Shown: positions 55,795 through 64,000 of the stretch, piece after piece
Numbering within the stretch: the stretch's first letter is position 1
How the letters are laid out: the number at the start of each line of letters is the position of its first letter
Origin: Imperialibacter sp. EC-SDR9
GTDB lineage: Bacteria > Bacteroidota > Bacteroidia > Cytophagales > Cyclobacteriaceae
Direction of reading: 5' to 3'
DNA: 64,000 nt
Assembly: GCF_902498805.1 (NCBI RefSeq)
Contig: NZ_LR701577.1
Coordinates: 1 to 64,000 of the forward strand
Position numbers and translations under genes: made by a program
The notes under the pieces: generated by a model
What the model was told of the DNA's origin: nothing
Seen by the model: only the letters and a program-made list of their open reading frames with translations
The model's database searches: none

Positions 55795-57652
55795 TAGCAG
55801 CTTTCACTTCTATCCCTTCTTCCTTCAACTGCTCTACTTCGTGTGGCAGGTTCGACTCTGGTGTTTCCGTCAAAGGAATGTGCTGCGGTATAAAATCTTC
55901 AGGAGCACCTGGCTTGCTATAATCGTATGGCCAGCGATAAACCTTAGGGATATCACCTTCCCAGTTACCGTGCCCCGGCACTCTTGGTGTAGTCCACTCC
56001 AGCGTGTTACTACCCCATGGGTTAGCAGGTGCTTTTCTACCTCTGAATATATTGTAGAAGAAATTAAAGAGGAAGATAAACTGTGCCGAAAAAGTAATGA
56101 TGGCAGCCACACTCACGAATGTGTTCAGATCAGTGAAATCCTGGAATGCATCAAAGTTGGTAAACGAATAATAGCGACGAGGGAAGCCTGCCATACCAAT
56201 GTAGTGTAGCGGGAAGAACACCAAATAAACACCAACAAAGGTCAGCCAGAAGTGTATGTACCCTAACTTATCATTCATCATTCTACCGAACATCTTAGGG
56301 AACCAATGGTAGATACCTGCCATCATTCCAAAGAAGGACGCACTACCCATTACAAGGTGGAAGTGAGCTACTACAAAGTAAGTGTCGTGCAAATTAATAT
56401 CTACTGCAGAGTTACCCAGGAAGATTCCCGTTAAACCACCAGAGATAAAGAATGAAACCAGGCCGATAGAGAACAACATAGCTGGCGTAAATATTATATT
56501 TCCTCTCCAAAGTGTCGTGAGGTAGTTGAACGCTTTTACAGCACTTGGCACTGCAATGATCAATGTCAGGAACATGAAAATAGATCCAAGGAATGGACTT
56601 AGTCCTGACACGAACATATGGTGTGCCCAAACCACAAACGAAAGAATAGTGATTCCAAGCAGCGACAAAATCATCGCCTTATAGCCAAAAATAGGCTTTC
56701 TCGAATTTGTAGCAATAACTTCCGAGGTGATTCCCAAAGCAGGAAGAATTACAATATATACCTCCGGGTGTCCCAGGAACCAGAACAAGTGTTGGTAAAG
56801 TATTGGGCTACCACCGACGTTCGGCAGAGCTTCTCCCCCTATGTAGATGTCAGAAAGATAAAAGCTAGTTCCAAATGATCTATCGAATACCAGTAGCAAA
56901 GCCGCAGAAAACAATACTGGGAAAGAAAGTATGCCAATAACGGCTGTCAAAAAGAACGCCCATATCGTCAGCGGCAATCTGAAAAACGACATGCCCTGCG
57001 TACGGAGGTTAATAACTGTGGTAACGTAGTTAATACCTCCCAGCAACGATGACACGATGAAGAAAACCATGGCCACCAACCAAAGCGTCATGCCCAGTCC
57101 CGAGCCCTGCATGGCCGTTGGCAGTGCACTCAAAGGAGGGTATACAGTCCAACCAGCTGATGCCGGTCCCGTTTCAATAAAGAAGGAAATAAACATGACA
57201 ACCCCTGATACGAAGAAGAACCAGTACGATAACATGTTCAAAAAGCCGGAAGCCATATCCCTTGCGCCAATTTGCAGCGGAATAAGGAAGTTGCTAAAGG
57301 TACCGCTCAGACCCGCCGTCAACACGAAGAACACCATGATGGTGCCGTGCATAGTAACAAGGGCCAGGTAGAATTCGGAATCAATTTGTCCTGTTGACGT
57401 GATCCATTTGCCCAGAATTGGCCTTAGCCATTCCAGGTTCATGTCTGGAAAACCTAATTGTAAACGGAATATGATAGACAATCCACCGCCAATAAGCGCC
57501 CAAATAATTCCGGTGATAAGGAACTGCTTAGCGATTGTCTTGTGGTCAGTGCTGAAAATATATTTCTCAACGAAATTTAGCTCGTGGTGCTCATGATCAT
57601 GAGCGTCGTCGTGACCTATATGTTCGTTTGTATGTACTGCTGTTGTTGACAT
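55778..57652 (-). CDS. ctaD: Cytochrome c oxidase subunit I
   Basis: The 624-aa product has about 12-13 helices. Key motifs are the low-spin haem His in MHGTIMVFFV, CuB/Tyr cross-link WFLGHPEVYI, AHHMFVSG and HDTYFVVAHFHLVMG with haem a3 and low-spin ligands. The PEVY tyrosine marks an A-type haem-copper oxidase. The His-rich N-terminal tail may bind metal. It is the catalytic core reducing O2 to water while pumping protons. It lies 12 bp after ctaC. Confidence 0.95.
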   Translation of the reverse strand: MSTTAVHTNEHIGHDDAHDHEHHELNFVEKYIFSTDHKTIAKQFLITGIIWALIGGGLSIIFRLQLGFPDMNLEWLRPILGKWITSTGQIDSEFYLALVTMHGTIMVFFVLTAGLSGTFSNFLIPLQIGARDMASGFLNMLSYWFFFVSGVVMFISFFIETGPASAGWTVYPPLSALPTAMQGSGLGMTLWLVAMVFFIVSSLLGGINYVTTVINLRTQGMSFFRLPLTIWAFFLTAVIGILSFPVLFSAALLLVFDRSFGTSFYLSDIYIGGEALPNVGGSPILYQHLFWFLGHPEVYIVILPALGITSEVIATNSRKPIFGYKAMILSLLGITILSFVVWAHHMFVSGLSPFLGSIFMFLTLIIAVPSAVKAFNYLTTLWRGNIIFTPAMLFSIGLVSFFISGGLTGIFLGNSAVDINLHDTYFVVAHFHLVMGSASFFGMMAGIYHWFPKMFGRMMNDKLGYIHFWLTFVGVYLVFFPLHYIGMAGFPRRYYSFTNFDAFQDFTDLNTFVSVAAIITFSAQFIFLFNFFYNIFRGRKAPANPWGSNTLEWTTPRVPGHGNWEGDIPKVYRWPYDYSKPGAPEDFIPQHIPLTETPESNLPHEVEQLKEEGIEVKAANAGKS

Positions 57653-57664
57653 AACAAATTTAAT

Positions 57665-58759
57665 TTAAAATGCTCCTACCATTTCTTCCTCTTCTTCAAG
57701 GCCAGTAACAGCCTGTACTTCTGGATTGTTTTCCATTCCAGAAGAAATTATAGCCACCTCTTTCAAGTGTTGAGGAACGCTCGAAAGATACGATGGATTT
57801 TTAGCCAGCCACGCCTGCTGCTCATTATACCACTTATAGTAATCGGCAGGCTCGTCAACAACGATGAGGTACCTCATCGCAAAGTGACCCTTTCCACAAA
57901 TTTTATTACAAACCAACTCATAGTTGAATTCCGGGTTCCCAGTTTCCTCCCTCATATCTTGAGTGCTCTTTGTTGGCGTAAACCAAAAAGTAGTCGGCAT
58001 ACCGGGTACTGCGTTCATCTGCAGCCTGAAATGAGGAGCATACACACTGTGTATCACGTCTCTCGCTCTGATATTAAACTTCACCGGCTTTCCTTTAGGA
58101 ACGTGAATTTCTCTCGGAATAAAGTCATCAAAAGATGCTTTGTCCTTGAAATCCATTCCCATAGCATTTTCAGCATCTATAAGACGGAAATCGAAATCCC
58201 CAAGCTGCTTGTCTTTGCCAGGGTAGCGAACAGACCAGGCAAACTGATACCCCATGACTTCAACAACTTCTGCCTCGTCGGGAGCCTTATCGGTAATGCT
58301 CACCCATGCTCTCCAGCCAGAAAAAATAAGTAGCGTCAAAACAATTGCGGGAACAATAGTCCACATCATCTCCAGCTTATTATTATCCGGATAAAACAAG
58401 GCCTGGTTACCCTCCTTATATCTGTACTTCCAGCCGAAACCGAAAAGTAAAATTTGGGTGATAACGAAAACAATTCCTGTTATCGCCATTGTAACCCAGA
58501 AAAGCTGATCTGTTACAGCGCCATGCTCCGACGCCAACGGCAGATTGTATCTGTCGAACTCCGTATATGAATAAATGAAGAACAGCAGTAACCCACCAAT
58601 CAGGAATACGATACCCAGCCCTGCATTTACCCCGTTACTTTTTGTAACCTTTTTCTTAGAGTTACCTTTTAGCACATCAACAAGTGTGCTGACCCTGAAC
58701 AATGTGAACAGGATGATCGCCACTAAGATTAAACCTATAATTACTACCGCATTGAACAT
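57665..58759 (-). CDS. ctaC: Cytochrome c oxidase subunit II
   Basis: The 364-aa product has transmembrane helices near the N-terminus and at about 80-150, including an additional first helix compared with the classical form. A cupredoxin domain follows with the CuA motif CNKICGKGHFAM and the upstream His in VIHSVYAPHF. No CxxCH haem motif is present, so this is an aa3-type, not caa3-type, subunit II. Electrons probably come from the mono- or multihaem cytochromes of alternative complex III. It lies 23 bp after actF. Confidence 0.93.
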   Translation of the reverse strand: MFNAVVIIGLILVAIILFTLFRVSTLVDVLKGNSKKKVTKSNGVNAGLGIVFLIGGLLLFFIYSYTEFDRYNLPLASEHGAVTDQLFWVTMAITGIVFVITQILLFGFGWKYRYKEGNQALFYPDNNKLEMMWTIVPAIVLTLLIFSGWRAWVSITDKAPDEAEVVEVMGYQFAWSVRYPGKDKQLGDFDFRLIDAENAMGMDFKDKASFDDFIPREIHVPKGKPVKFNIRARDVIHSVYAPHFRLQMNAVPGMPTTFWFTPTKSTQDMREETGNPEFNYELVCNKICGKGHFAMRYLIVVDEPADYYKWYNEQQAWLAKNPSYLSSVPQHLKEVAIISSGMENNPEVQAVTGLEEEEEMVGAF

Positions 58760-58782
58760 AGCAGATGTTTTTACCTTTCCAG

Positions 58783-60075
58783 TTAAATATGATGATGTAA
58801 GCTTTCCTGCAACATAGGGTGATTCTTACCAACTAATGGTGCTTTAGAAAGGTTTGAAAGAACTACATATAAGAAAGCAGCGACGAAAACGGTCAGCATC
58901 CCTACTTCCACTAATCCAAAGCCACCATTATCCTTCAGTGTCCCTGGAGTAACCATCAAATAGAAGTCCATCCAGTGACCGAAAACCACTGCCGGGCAAA
59001 CTATCTTAAGTATTCTCGAATGCCTCTTAGAGTCCCTGGTCATTAACACCAGAAATGGGAAGAAGAAGTTGATCGCAAGATTGAAGTAAAAGAACGGTGC
59101 GTAGTGACCGCTTTTCCACCTTTCCACAAAATATATCGATTCCTCAGGAATATTAGAGTAGTAAATCAGGAAGAACTGCGAAAACCAGATATAAGTCCAG
59201 AAAATACTGAAAGCAAACACAAACTTACCGAGGTCATGTAAATGATTGGCATCTACTATCTTCAGGTACCCTTTGTCTTTCAGCAACACAACTACAAAAG
59301 TAATAAGGGCCAGGCCACTCACCCACCAACTGGCAAATGCATACCATCCCATCATCGTGCTGAACCAGTGGGGGTCAATAGACATAACCCAGTCCCACGC
59401 AGCAATTGAAGAAGAGAAAGCAAAGAATACCAGAAATATGGCTGAAAGCTTGCGAAGTCTGAACCAGTAGGAGTCTCCACCCATTTCGTCCTCCTGAAAC
59501 ATAAGAGAACGGATCTTAGTGAAAATAAAATACCAAACACCAAAGAAAAACACGAGGCGAAACAACCAGAATACTGGCACCGACGGGTGTTCACTCATAG
59601 GCCAGTAAAAGAACCCCTTTTTGCCATCGAGAATAGGGTCAAAATCAGGAGATGCTGGATCGTACAAATCGTGGTGAGCCCAATGGAAGATATCATGTCC
59701 ACCTAAAAAGTAGGTAACTAACATCAACACAAATGCAATAGGCAACCAGCCACCAAATGCCAATGGTATTCTTACGATACCGGCTGACCAGCCTGCTTGC
59801 GCTGCATATTGAATCGCCACAAAGAAAACGCCAATGAGAGCAAGTCCACCAAAGAAGACGTTGTTGATCCACAAATTAGCCCAAATTCTTTGCATCCAAT
59901 TAAAAGCGTGATGCCCCCCTTCAGCTGCCTCAGCCGTCTCTGCACCGTGTGCATCATGTCCCCCACCTGAGCTCATCATAACGATGCCTAGCGCAAGTAC
60001 TGCTAGCCCTACAACGAGGGTAATGATAAGCCTCTTCTTAGCAGTGGATGTAAATTCGTATCTTTCTTCAGTCAT
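58783..60075 (-). CDS. actF: Alternative complex III subunit ActF
   Basis: The 430-aa product is an integral membrane protein with about ten helices, of the NrfD-related ActF type. It contains GGHDIFHWAHHDLYDP, FTKIRSLMFQ, SIAAWDWVMSIDPHWFSTM and VCPAVVFGHWMDFYLMV. ActF and ActC are the quinol-facing membrane subunits of alternative complex III, which oxidises menaquinol and passes electrons to the oxidase. A His-rich loop lies after the first helix (GGGHDAHGAETAEAAEGGHH). It lies 22 bp after actE. Confidence 0.88.
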   Translation of the reverse strand: MTEERYEFTSTAKKRLIITLVVGLAVLALGIVMMSSGGGHDAHGAETAEAAEGGHHAFNWMQRIWANLWINNVFFGGLALIGVFFVAIQYAAQAGWSAGIVRIPLAFGGWLPIAFVLMLVTYFLGGHDIFHWAHHDLYDPASPDFDPILDGKKGFFYWPMSEHPSVPVFWLFRLVFFFGVWYFIFTKIRSLMFQEDEMGGDSYWFRLRKLSAIFLVFFAFSSSIAAWDWVMSIDPHWFSTMMGWYAFASWWVSGLALITFVVVLLKDKGYLKIVDANHLHDLGKFVFAFSIFWTYIWFSQFFLIYYSNIPEESIYFVERWKSGHYAPFFYFNLAINFFFPFLVLMTRDSKRHSRILKIVCPAVVFGHWMDFYLMVTPGTLKDNGGFGLVEVGMLTVFVAAFLYVVLSNLSKAPLVGKNHPMLQESLHHHI

Positions 60076-60097
60076 GGATATTGGCTTAAAGAATTAA

Positions 60098-60727
60098 TTA
60101 TTGTCTTTGAAGAGTTTGTACATACCTAACTATTTTCCACCTGTCTTCCACACTTACCTGAGAACCGTGCGCATACATTCTTCCTTTTCCGTGGGTAATT
60201 ACGTGGAAAATGCGTCCGGCAGGTGCATCTTTTACCGCTGCAGAGTTATAAGCAAGCACCCCCTTGTACACTTTCCCTACAGGTCCATCACCTTGTCCGG
60301 TGTCTCCATGACAATGGCGGCAATAACGCAGGAAAAGCGCCTTACCGTCACTGATAACAGATGCAGTTGAATCCAAAGGATTCTTCATTACCCTGCCAGC
60401 AAGTGCGAATGAATCTTTAGGAATCCTGTAGGGAAGGTAACCGTTAGCATTTCTCTTCACCGTTCCTTCGACTGGCATTCTCATTGTCATGCCACTCGGG
60501 TTAAGTGGGTTAGAATTATAAAACTCAGCCGGACCTTCGTCGAGCGATGTCAACCATCTACCCGCCTCCTCGTCCTGCACTTGCGAAAGCTGCTCGTAAG
60601 GTACCGAATGATACATCTGAGGGGCGTATTCGACACCAGGGTAATCTCCCTTAGCGGCACATCCGGCCAACAATACCAACCCAGACAGTTGAAATAGTTT
60701 CTTAACAATATGATTATTTCCTATCAT
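60098..60727 (-). CDS. actE: Alternative complex III monohaem cytochrome c lipoprotein ActE
   Basis: The 209-aa product has a lipobox LLAGC (Cys23) and one haem c site CRHCH (Cys136, Cys139, His140), with a likely distal Met in the GKGRMYAHGSQ segment. ActE is the lipid-anchored cytochrome c of alternative complex III and the probable electron exit to the CuA domain of oxidase subunit II. It lies 13 bp after actD. Confidence 0.9.
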   Translation of the reverse strand: MIGNNHIVKKLFQLSGLVLLAGCAAKGDYPGVEYAPQMYHSVPYEQLSQVQDEEAGRWLTSLDEGPAEFYNSNPLNPSGMTMRMPVEGTVKRNANGYLPYRIPKDSFALAGRVMKNPLDSTASVISDGKALFLRYCRHCHGDTGQGDGPVGKVYKGVLAYNSAAVKDAPAGRIFHVITHGKGRMYAHGSQVSVEDRWKIVRYVQTLQRQ

Positions 60728-60740
60728 CTCCTGTGTCTTT

Positions 60741-61265
60741 TTAAAATACCTTCTCGTTTACCTCAGAAGCACCACTGTCCTTCAGACTTTTCTTAATATC
60801 AGCTTCTGAAAGCTTGTTTTTTGACAAATCGATGGCCATAATATGCTTATCGTCTGTACTTCTGATATCAAATATCTTCGGCTTTCCCCAGGGTTTGAGG
60901 TTACTTACCACAAAGAAAGTCCCAACCATGCCAAATGAAGCCAGAAGCACTGTAAGCTCAAAAGTTACCGGGATGAAGGATGGCAATGGAAGATAGTCTT
61001 TACCACCAATGATCATTGGCCAATCAACTGTCATCATGCCGATCTGCATTGTAAGGGCAAGGCTGGTGCCCAACAAACCGAAAAGAAAAGCAGCTATCGG
61101 AAGTCTTGACATCCTATAGCCAAGGGCGATATCCAACCCATGTACAGGAAAAGGTGTGAAAACCTCGTGGATTTTAACTCCCCCCTTCCTCACGGCTTTA
61201 ACCGCATTCAACAGGGTCACCTCATTGTCATAAACCCCAAGTATGTATTTACTATCTGATGACAT
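60741..61265 (-). CDS. actD: Alternative complex III subunit ActD (DUF3341)
   Basis: The 174-aa product has an N-terminal soluble part (ILGVYDNEVTLLNAVKAVR), two transmembrane helices with LPIAAFLFGLLGTSLALTMQ and FELTVLLASFGM, and a C-terminal soluble tail. This is the DUF3341 architecture of ActD. It stabilises the membrane arm of the complex. It starts 4 bp after actC. Confidence 0.9.
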   Translation of the reverse strand: MSSDSKYILGVYDNEVTLLNAVKAVRKGGVKIHEVFTPFPVHGLDIALGYRMSRLPIAAFLFGLLGTSLALTMQIGMMTVDWPMIIGGKDYLPLPSFIPVTFELTVLLASFGMVGTFFVVSNLKPWGKPKIFDIRSTDDKHIMAIDLSKNKLSEADIKKSLKDSGASEVNEKVF

Positions 61266-61269
61266 CGGA

Positions 61270-62637
61270 TTATTTTTTTGCTTTTTCAGAATCAGAAATA
61301 ATAATGCTCTTCACTTCAGCAATGTTGATCACCGGGAAATACTTAGCAAACAATAAGAACGCTGTGAAGAAAAATCCAAACGAGAACATATACATACCCA
61401 CATCATACCTGGTTGGGTAAAACATGGCCCAGCTAGAGGGAAGATAGTCACGATGGATAGAAGTAACGATGATGACAAACCGCTCGAACCACATACCTAT
61501 GTTCACAACAATAGAAAGCACAAATGTGGAAGCCAGGTTGGTACGAATCTTCTTGAACCAGAAAAGCTGCGGAGAAATAACGTTACAGGTCATCATGGAA
61601 GCATATGCCCACCAGTAAGGGCCAGACACCCTGTTGATAAAGGCATATTGTTCGTACTCAACACCTGAATACCAGGCAATGAAAAGTTCAGTAATGTATG
61701 CCACACCTACAATAGAACCCGTGATGATAATAACGATGTTCATCAATTCGATGTGCTCAATGGTAATATAATCCTCCAGCTTATACACCTTTCTGGTCAC
61801 CAGAAGAAGCGTTAACACCATAGCAAAACCAGAAAAAATAGCACCTGCAACGAAGTAGGGAGGAAAAATCGTGGTATGCCAGCCAGGTATTACGGAGGTA
61901 GCAAAGTCAAACGATACAATAGTGTGAACCGAAAGTACCAGTGGTGTAGCCAATCCCGCAAGGATCAGTGCTACAGACTCATATCTGGACCATGTTTTGG
62001 CGGCGCCATCCCAGGCAAAACTCAAGGCACCATAAACGGCCTTCGCTATTGGCCCTGTTGCTCTGTCTCTTATAGTAGCAAAATCGGGAATTAGACCTAT
62101 GTACCAGAAAACGAGGGATACAGAGAAATATGTACTAATAGCGAAAAAGTCCCATAGCAGCGGTGAGTTAAAATTCACCCAAAGCGATCCGAAAGTGTTC
62201 GGGAGTGGAATAGCCCAGTACATTCCCAACCACGGACGGCCCATGTGCAAAATAGGGAACATCAAGGCGCAGATTACAGCGAAAATAGTCATCGCCTCTG
62301 CCGCTCTGTTGATCGACATTCTCCACTTCTGACGGAAAAGCAAAAGGATGGCAGAAATCAGCGTTCCTGCGTGACCAATACCCACCCACCATACGAAGTT
62401 TGTGATATCCCAAGCCCAACCAACGGTCTTGTTAAGACCCCACATGCCTATACCATCCCAAACGGTGCGGTAAACAGCATATCCGCCAACGATGAGAAGT
62501 GCCAAAGCAAACGTAAAGGCCACCATCCACGTTTTGGTTGGCTTCTGCTCTACCCTGGAGCAAATGTCTTCGGTAACATCATGGACGGTCTTTCCATTGG
62601 TTACCAGAGGTTTTCTTACTGATGCTACTGCTTGCAT
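61270..62637 (-). CDS. actC: Alternative complex III subunit ActC (NrfD/PsrC-like)
   Basis: The 455-aa product has about ten transmembrane helices and belongs to the NrfD/polysulfide-reductase membrane family. It contains VWWVGIGHAGTLISAILLLFRQ, FPILHMGRPW, SVHTIVSFDFA and PPYFVAGAIFSG. In the complex it binds quinol and may translocate protons. It starts 10 bp after actB. Confidence 0.92.
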   Translation of the reverse strand: MQAVASVRKPLVTNGKTVHDVTEDICSRVEQKPTKTWMVAFTFALALLIVGGYAVYRTVWDGIGMWGLNKTVGWAWDITNFVWWVGIGHAGTLISAILLLFRQKWRMSINRAAEAMTIFAVICALMFPILHMGRPWLGMYWAIPLPNTFGSLWVNFNSPLLWDFFAISTYFSVSLVFWYIGLIPDFATIRDRATGPIAKAVYGALSFAWDGAAKTWSRYESVALILAGLATPLVLSVHTIVSFDFATSVIPGWHTTIFPPYFVAGAIFSGFAMVLTLLLVTRKVYKLEDYITIEHIELMNIVIIITGSIVGVAYITELFIAWYSGVEYEQYAFINRVSGPYWWAYASMMTCNVISPQLFWFKKIRTNLASTFVLSIVVNIGMWFERFVIIVTSIHRDYLPSSWAMFYPTRYDVGMYMFSFGFFFTAFLLFAKYFPVINIAEVKSIIISDSEKAKK

Positions 62638-62647
62638 AGTATCGATC

Positions 62648-64000
62648 TTAGGCTTGATTATCAGTTAATTCTTTATTTCTAATCTTGGTGAAATACCAAA
62701 CATTTGGTTTCACGCCGATTTCCTCGAGCACATTGTAAGCTCTTTCTTCTTTCACTTCAGTGTCTCCTTCTTCAGTAGCAGAAAGGCGAAGTAGCTGAGA
62801 AATTCTGCTGTTAGAGTCTTTCATATCACCAAATACGATGGCTTCCGTAGGACATGCAGTAGCGCAAGCTGTTGAAATCTCTCCATCAACAGGGCGTCGG
62901 CCTTGCTTTTTGGCATTTAGCTTACCAGTCTGAATTCTTTGCACGCAGAAAGAACATTTTTCCATTACACCACGTGCTCTAACCACCACGTCAGGGTTCA
63001 ACACCATTTTACCAAGCTCATTGTTCATGGCTGTGTTGTCAGGAAACTGACGGTTGTCGTGGTATTTGAACCAGTTAAAGCGACGTACTTTGAAAGGACA
63101 GTTGTTGGCGCAATATCTTGTGCCGATACAACGGTTATAGGTCATTTGGTTAAGACCTTCTGTGCTGTGGGTGGTGGCAGCAACCGGGCAAACAGTCTCA
63201 CAGGGAGCGTTGTTACACTGCTGACACATCATTGGCTGGAAGGTTACTTCAGGGTTTTCAGATGCTTTTTCCAGCATGCTCAAGCCTTCCATCGACTTGT
63301 CTTCTTTGTTTCCCTGGCTGCTGTAGTACCTGTCGATTCTCAACCATGCCATTTCACGACGGTTGACAACTTCTTCTTTTCCTACAACCGGAATATTGTT
63401 CTCTACCTGGCAAGCCACTGAACAAGCAGCGCAACCAGTACAGGAGTTGAGGTCAATCACCATGCCCCAATGGTGGTTGTTGTATTCATGGCCTTTCCAA
63501 AGAGATACCGCATTAGGTTTCTTAGGGCCTGAATAGCTCGATATCATTGGCTTGTAACGGCCGGCAGATGCATCCGCTTTGTATTCAGCAAGTGTAGCCT
63601 CCTGAATAACTGTCTCACGCCCCATAAAAGTCTGGTGCGTTTGTGTCTGCGCAATTCTATAGCTTTCTCCTGTTGGCTCGATGGTTACGCCAGCAACAGA
63701 ATAAACGATTCCTTCACTATTTGAGCTCAACAATGCAAAGGCATTCACCCCAACACCATCAGCTACTTTGCCTGCTTTCGTACGGCCGTAGCCAAGGGCT
63801 AATCCAACAGTGCCAGCTGCCTGGCCTGGCTGAACCACTACTGGCAATGTGACGGTTCCAATACCGGCCTTAACATTCACCTTGGTAGTAAAGCCTTCCT
63901 TCATCTCAATGCCCAGTTCGTTGGCAGTGGATTGAGACATGCTGATGTAGTTTTCCCAACAAACCTTAGAAAGTGGATCGGGCATTTCCTGCAACCATGG
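62648..64000 (-). CDS. actB: Alternative complex III iron-sulfur subunit ActB, 5' part outside window
   Basis: The visible ~450 residues are the C-terminal part of ActB, which is about 1000 aa in full; the frame is open to the window edge. A segment related to the molybdopterin-binding domain (without cofactor in ActB proteins) is followed by a ferredoxin-like module. Its cysteine clusters are CTGCAACSVAC, CQQCNNAPCETVC, CIGTRYCANNC and CSFCVQ...CATACP, enough for three [4Fe-4S] and one [3Fe-4S] cluster. It carries electrons from quinol to the ActA/ActE cytochromes. It is the first visible gene of the respiratory operon. Confidence 0.93.
   Translation of the reverse strand, partial: PWLQEMPDPLSKVCWENYISMSQSTANELGIEMKEGFTTKVNVKAGIGTVTLPVVVQPGQAAGTVGLALGYGRTKAGKVADGVGVNAFALLSSNSEGIVYSVAGVTIEPTGESYRIAQTQTHQTFMGRETVIQEATLAEYKADASAGRYKPMISSYSGPKKPNAVSLWKGHEYNNHHWGMVIDLNSCTGCAACSVACQVENNIPVVGKEEVVNRREMAWLRIDRYYSSQGNKEDKSMEGLSMLEKASENPEVTFQPMMCQQCNNAPCETVCPVAATTHSTEGLNQMTYNRCIGTRYCANNCPFKVRRFNWFKYHDNRQFPDNTAMNNELGKMVLNPDVVVRARGVMEKCSFCVQRIQTGKLNAKKQGRRPVDGEISTACATACPTEAIVFGDMKDSNSRISQLLRLSATEEGDTEVKEERAYNVLEEIGVKPNVWYFTKIRNKELTDNQA

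Noticed and set aside
57665-58759. caa3-type subunit II with fused cytochrome c
   Set aside because: No CxxCH motif is present in the protein; only the CuA site is seen.

Overview
The window looks like a chromosomal segment of a Bacteroidota bacterium, most likely a Cytophagales-type marine or soil aerobe. The evidence is an alternative complex III (act) plus cytochrome c oxidase supercomplex cluster, an HU-HIG histone-like protein, DUF3857/transglutaminase proteins, a SprA-like outer-membrane protein, start/stop overlaps in operons with little visible Shine-Dalgarno sequence, and no tRNA or rRNA gene that I could see. Housekeeping parts look moderately GC-rich, while several accessory blocks (about 10.8-15.2 kb and 19-35 kb) are visibly AT-richer.

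Layout. 0-7.2 kb: the 3' half of an MlaE-like permease and a complete MlaF-like ATPase, a DUF3817 membrane protein, a ChaN-like protein, a hybrid histidine kinase, an orphan ParA-like ATPase and a Tat-exported ManD-like dehydratase. 7.3-15.9 kb, minus strand: a secreted WD40-caspase protein, two secreted accessory proteins, and a 913-aa exported protein with a split M15-peptidase signature and a sharp composition change near its residue 210. 15.9-18.2 kb: repeat-rich spacers around an HU-HIG gene with a clear terminator, then a striking 22/23-bp array of AAGCGCTT palindromes.

18.8-35.9 kb is a dense anti-phage island. It begins with a DUF3800 gene coupled to an unknown gene. A tightly packed six-gene minus-strand operon follows, in transcription order: PLD-SNF2 helicase, Eco57I-like methylase/nuclease, 87-aa protein, McrB with a large insert, McrC, and a single-TM protein. 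Divergent from it is a plus-strand cassette of a double-HTH regulator, a 669-aa protein with a PD-(D/E)XK motif, and a radical-SAM protein that matches prokaryotic viperin over its whole length. The fusion of a methylase/helicase module with McrBC, and the viperin-nuclease pairing, are the best candidates here for an undescribed system.

36-46.5 kb holds a hairpin array beside a DUF885 hydrolase gene, two DUF3857/transglutaminase genes bracketed by near-identical ~160-bp direct repeats, and a SprA-like outer-membrane protein.

46.5-64 kb is one long minus-strand respiratory gene set. In transcription order it runs actB(partial)-actC-actD-actE-actF-ctaC-ctaD-ctaA-ctaB-ctaE-second subunit III-subunit IV-SCO-like-DUF420-small protein-DUF983, followed by a NtrY-like sensor kinase and the SprA-like gene. 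Menaquinol is oxidised by alternative complex III, electrons pass to the aa3-type oxidase, and haem A and copper assembly factors are encoded between the structural genes.
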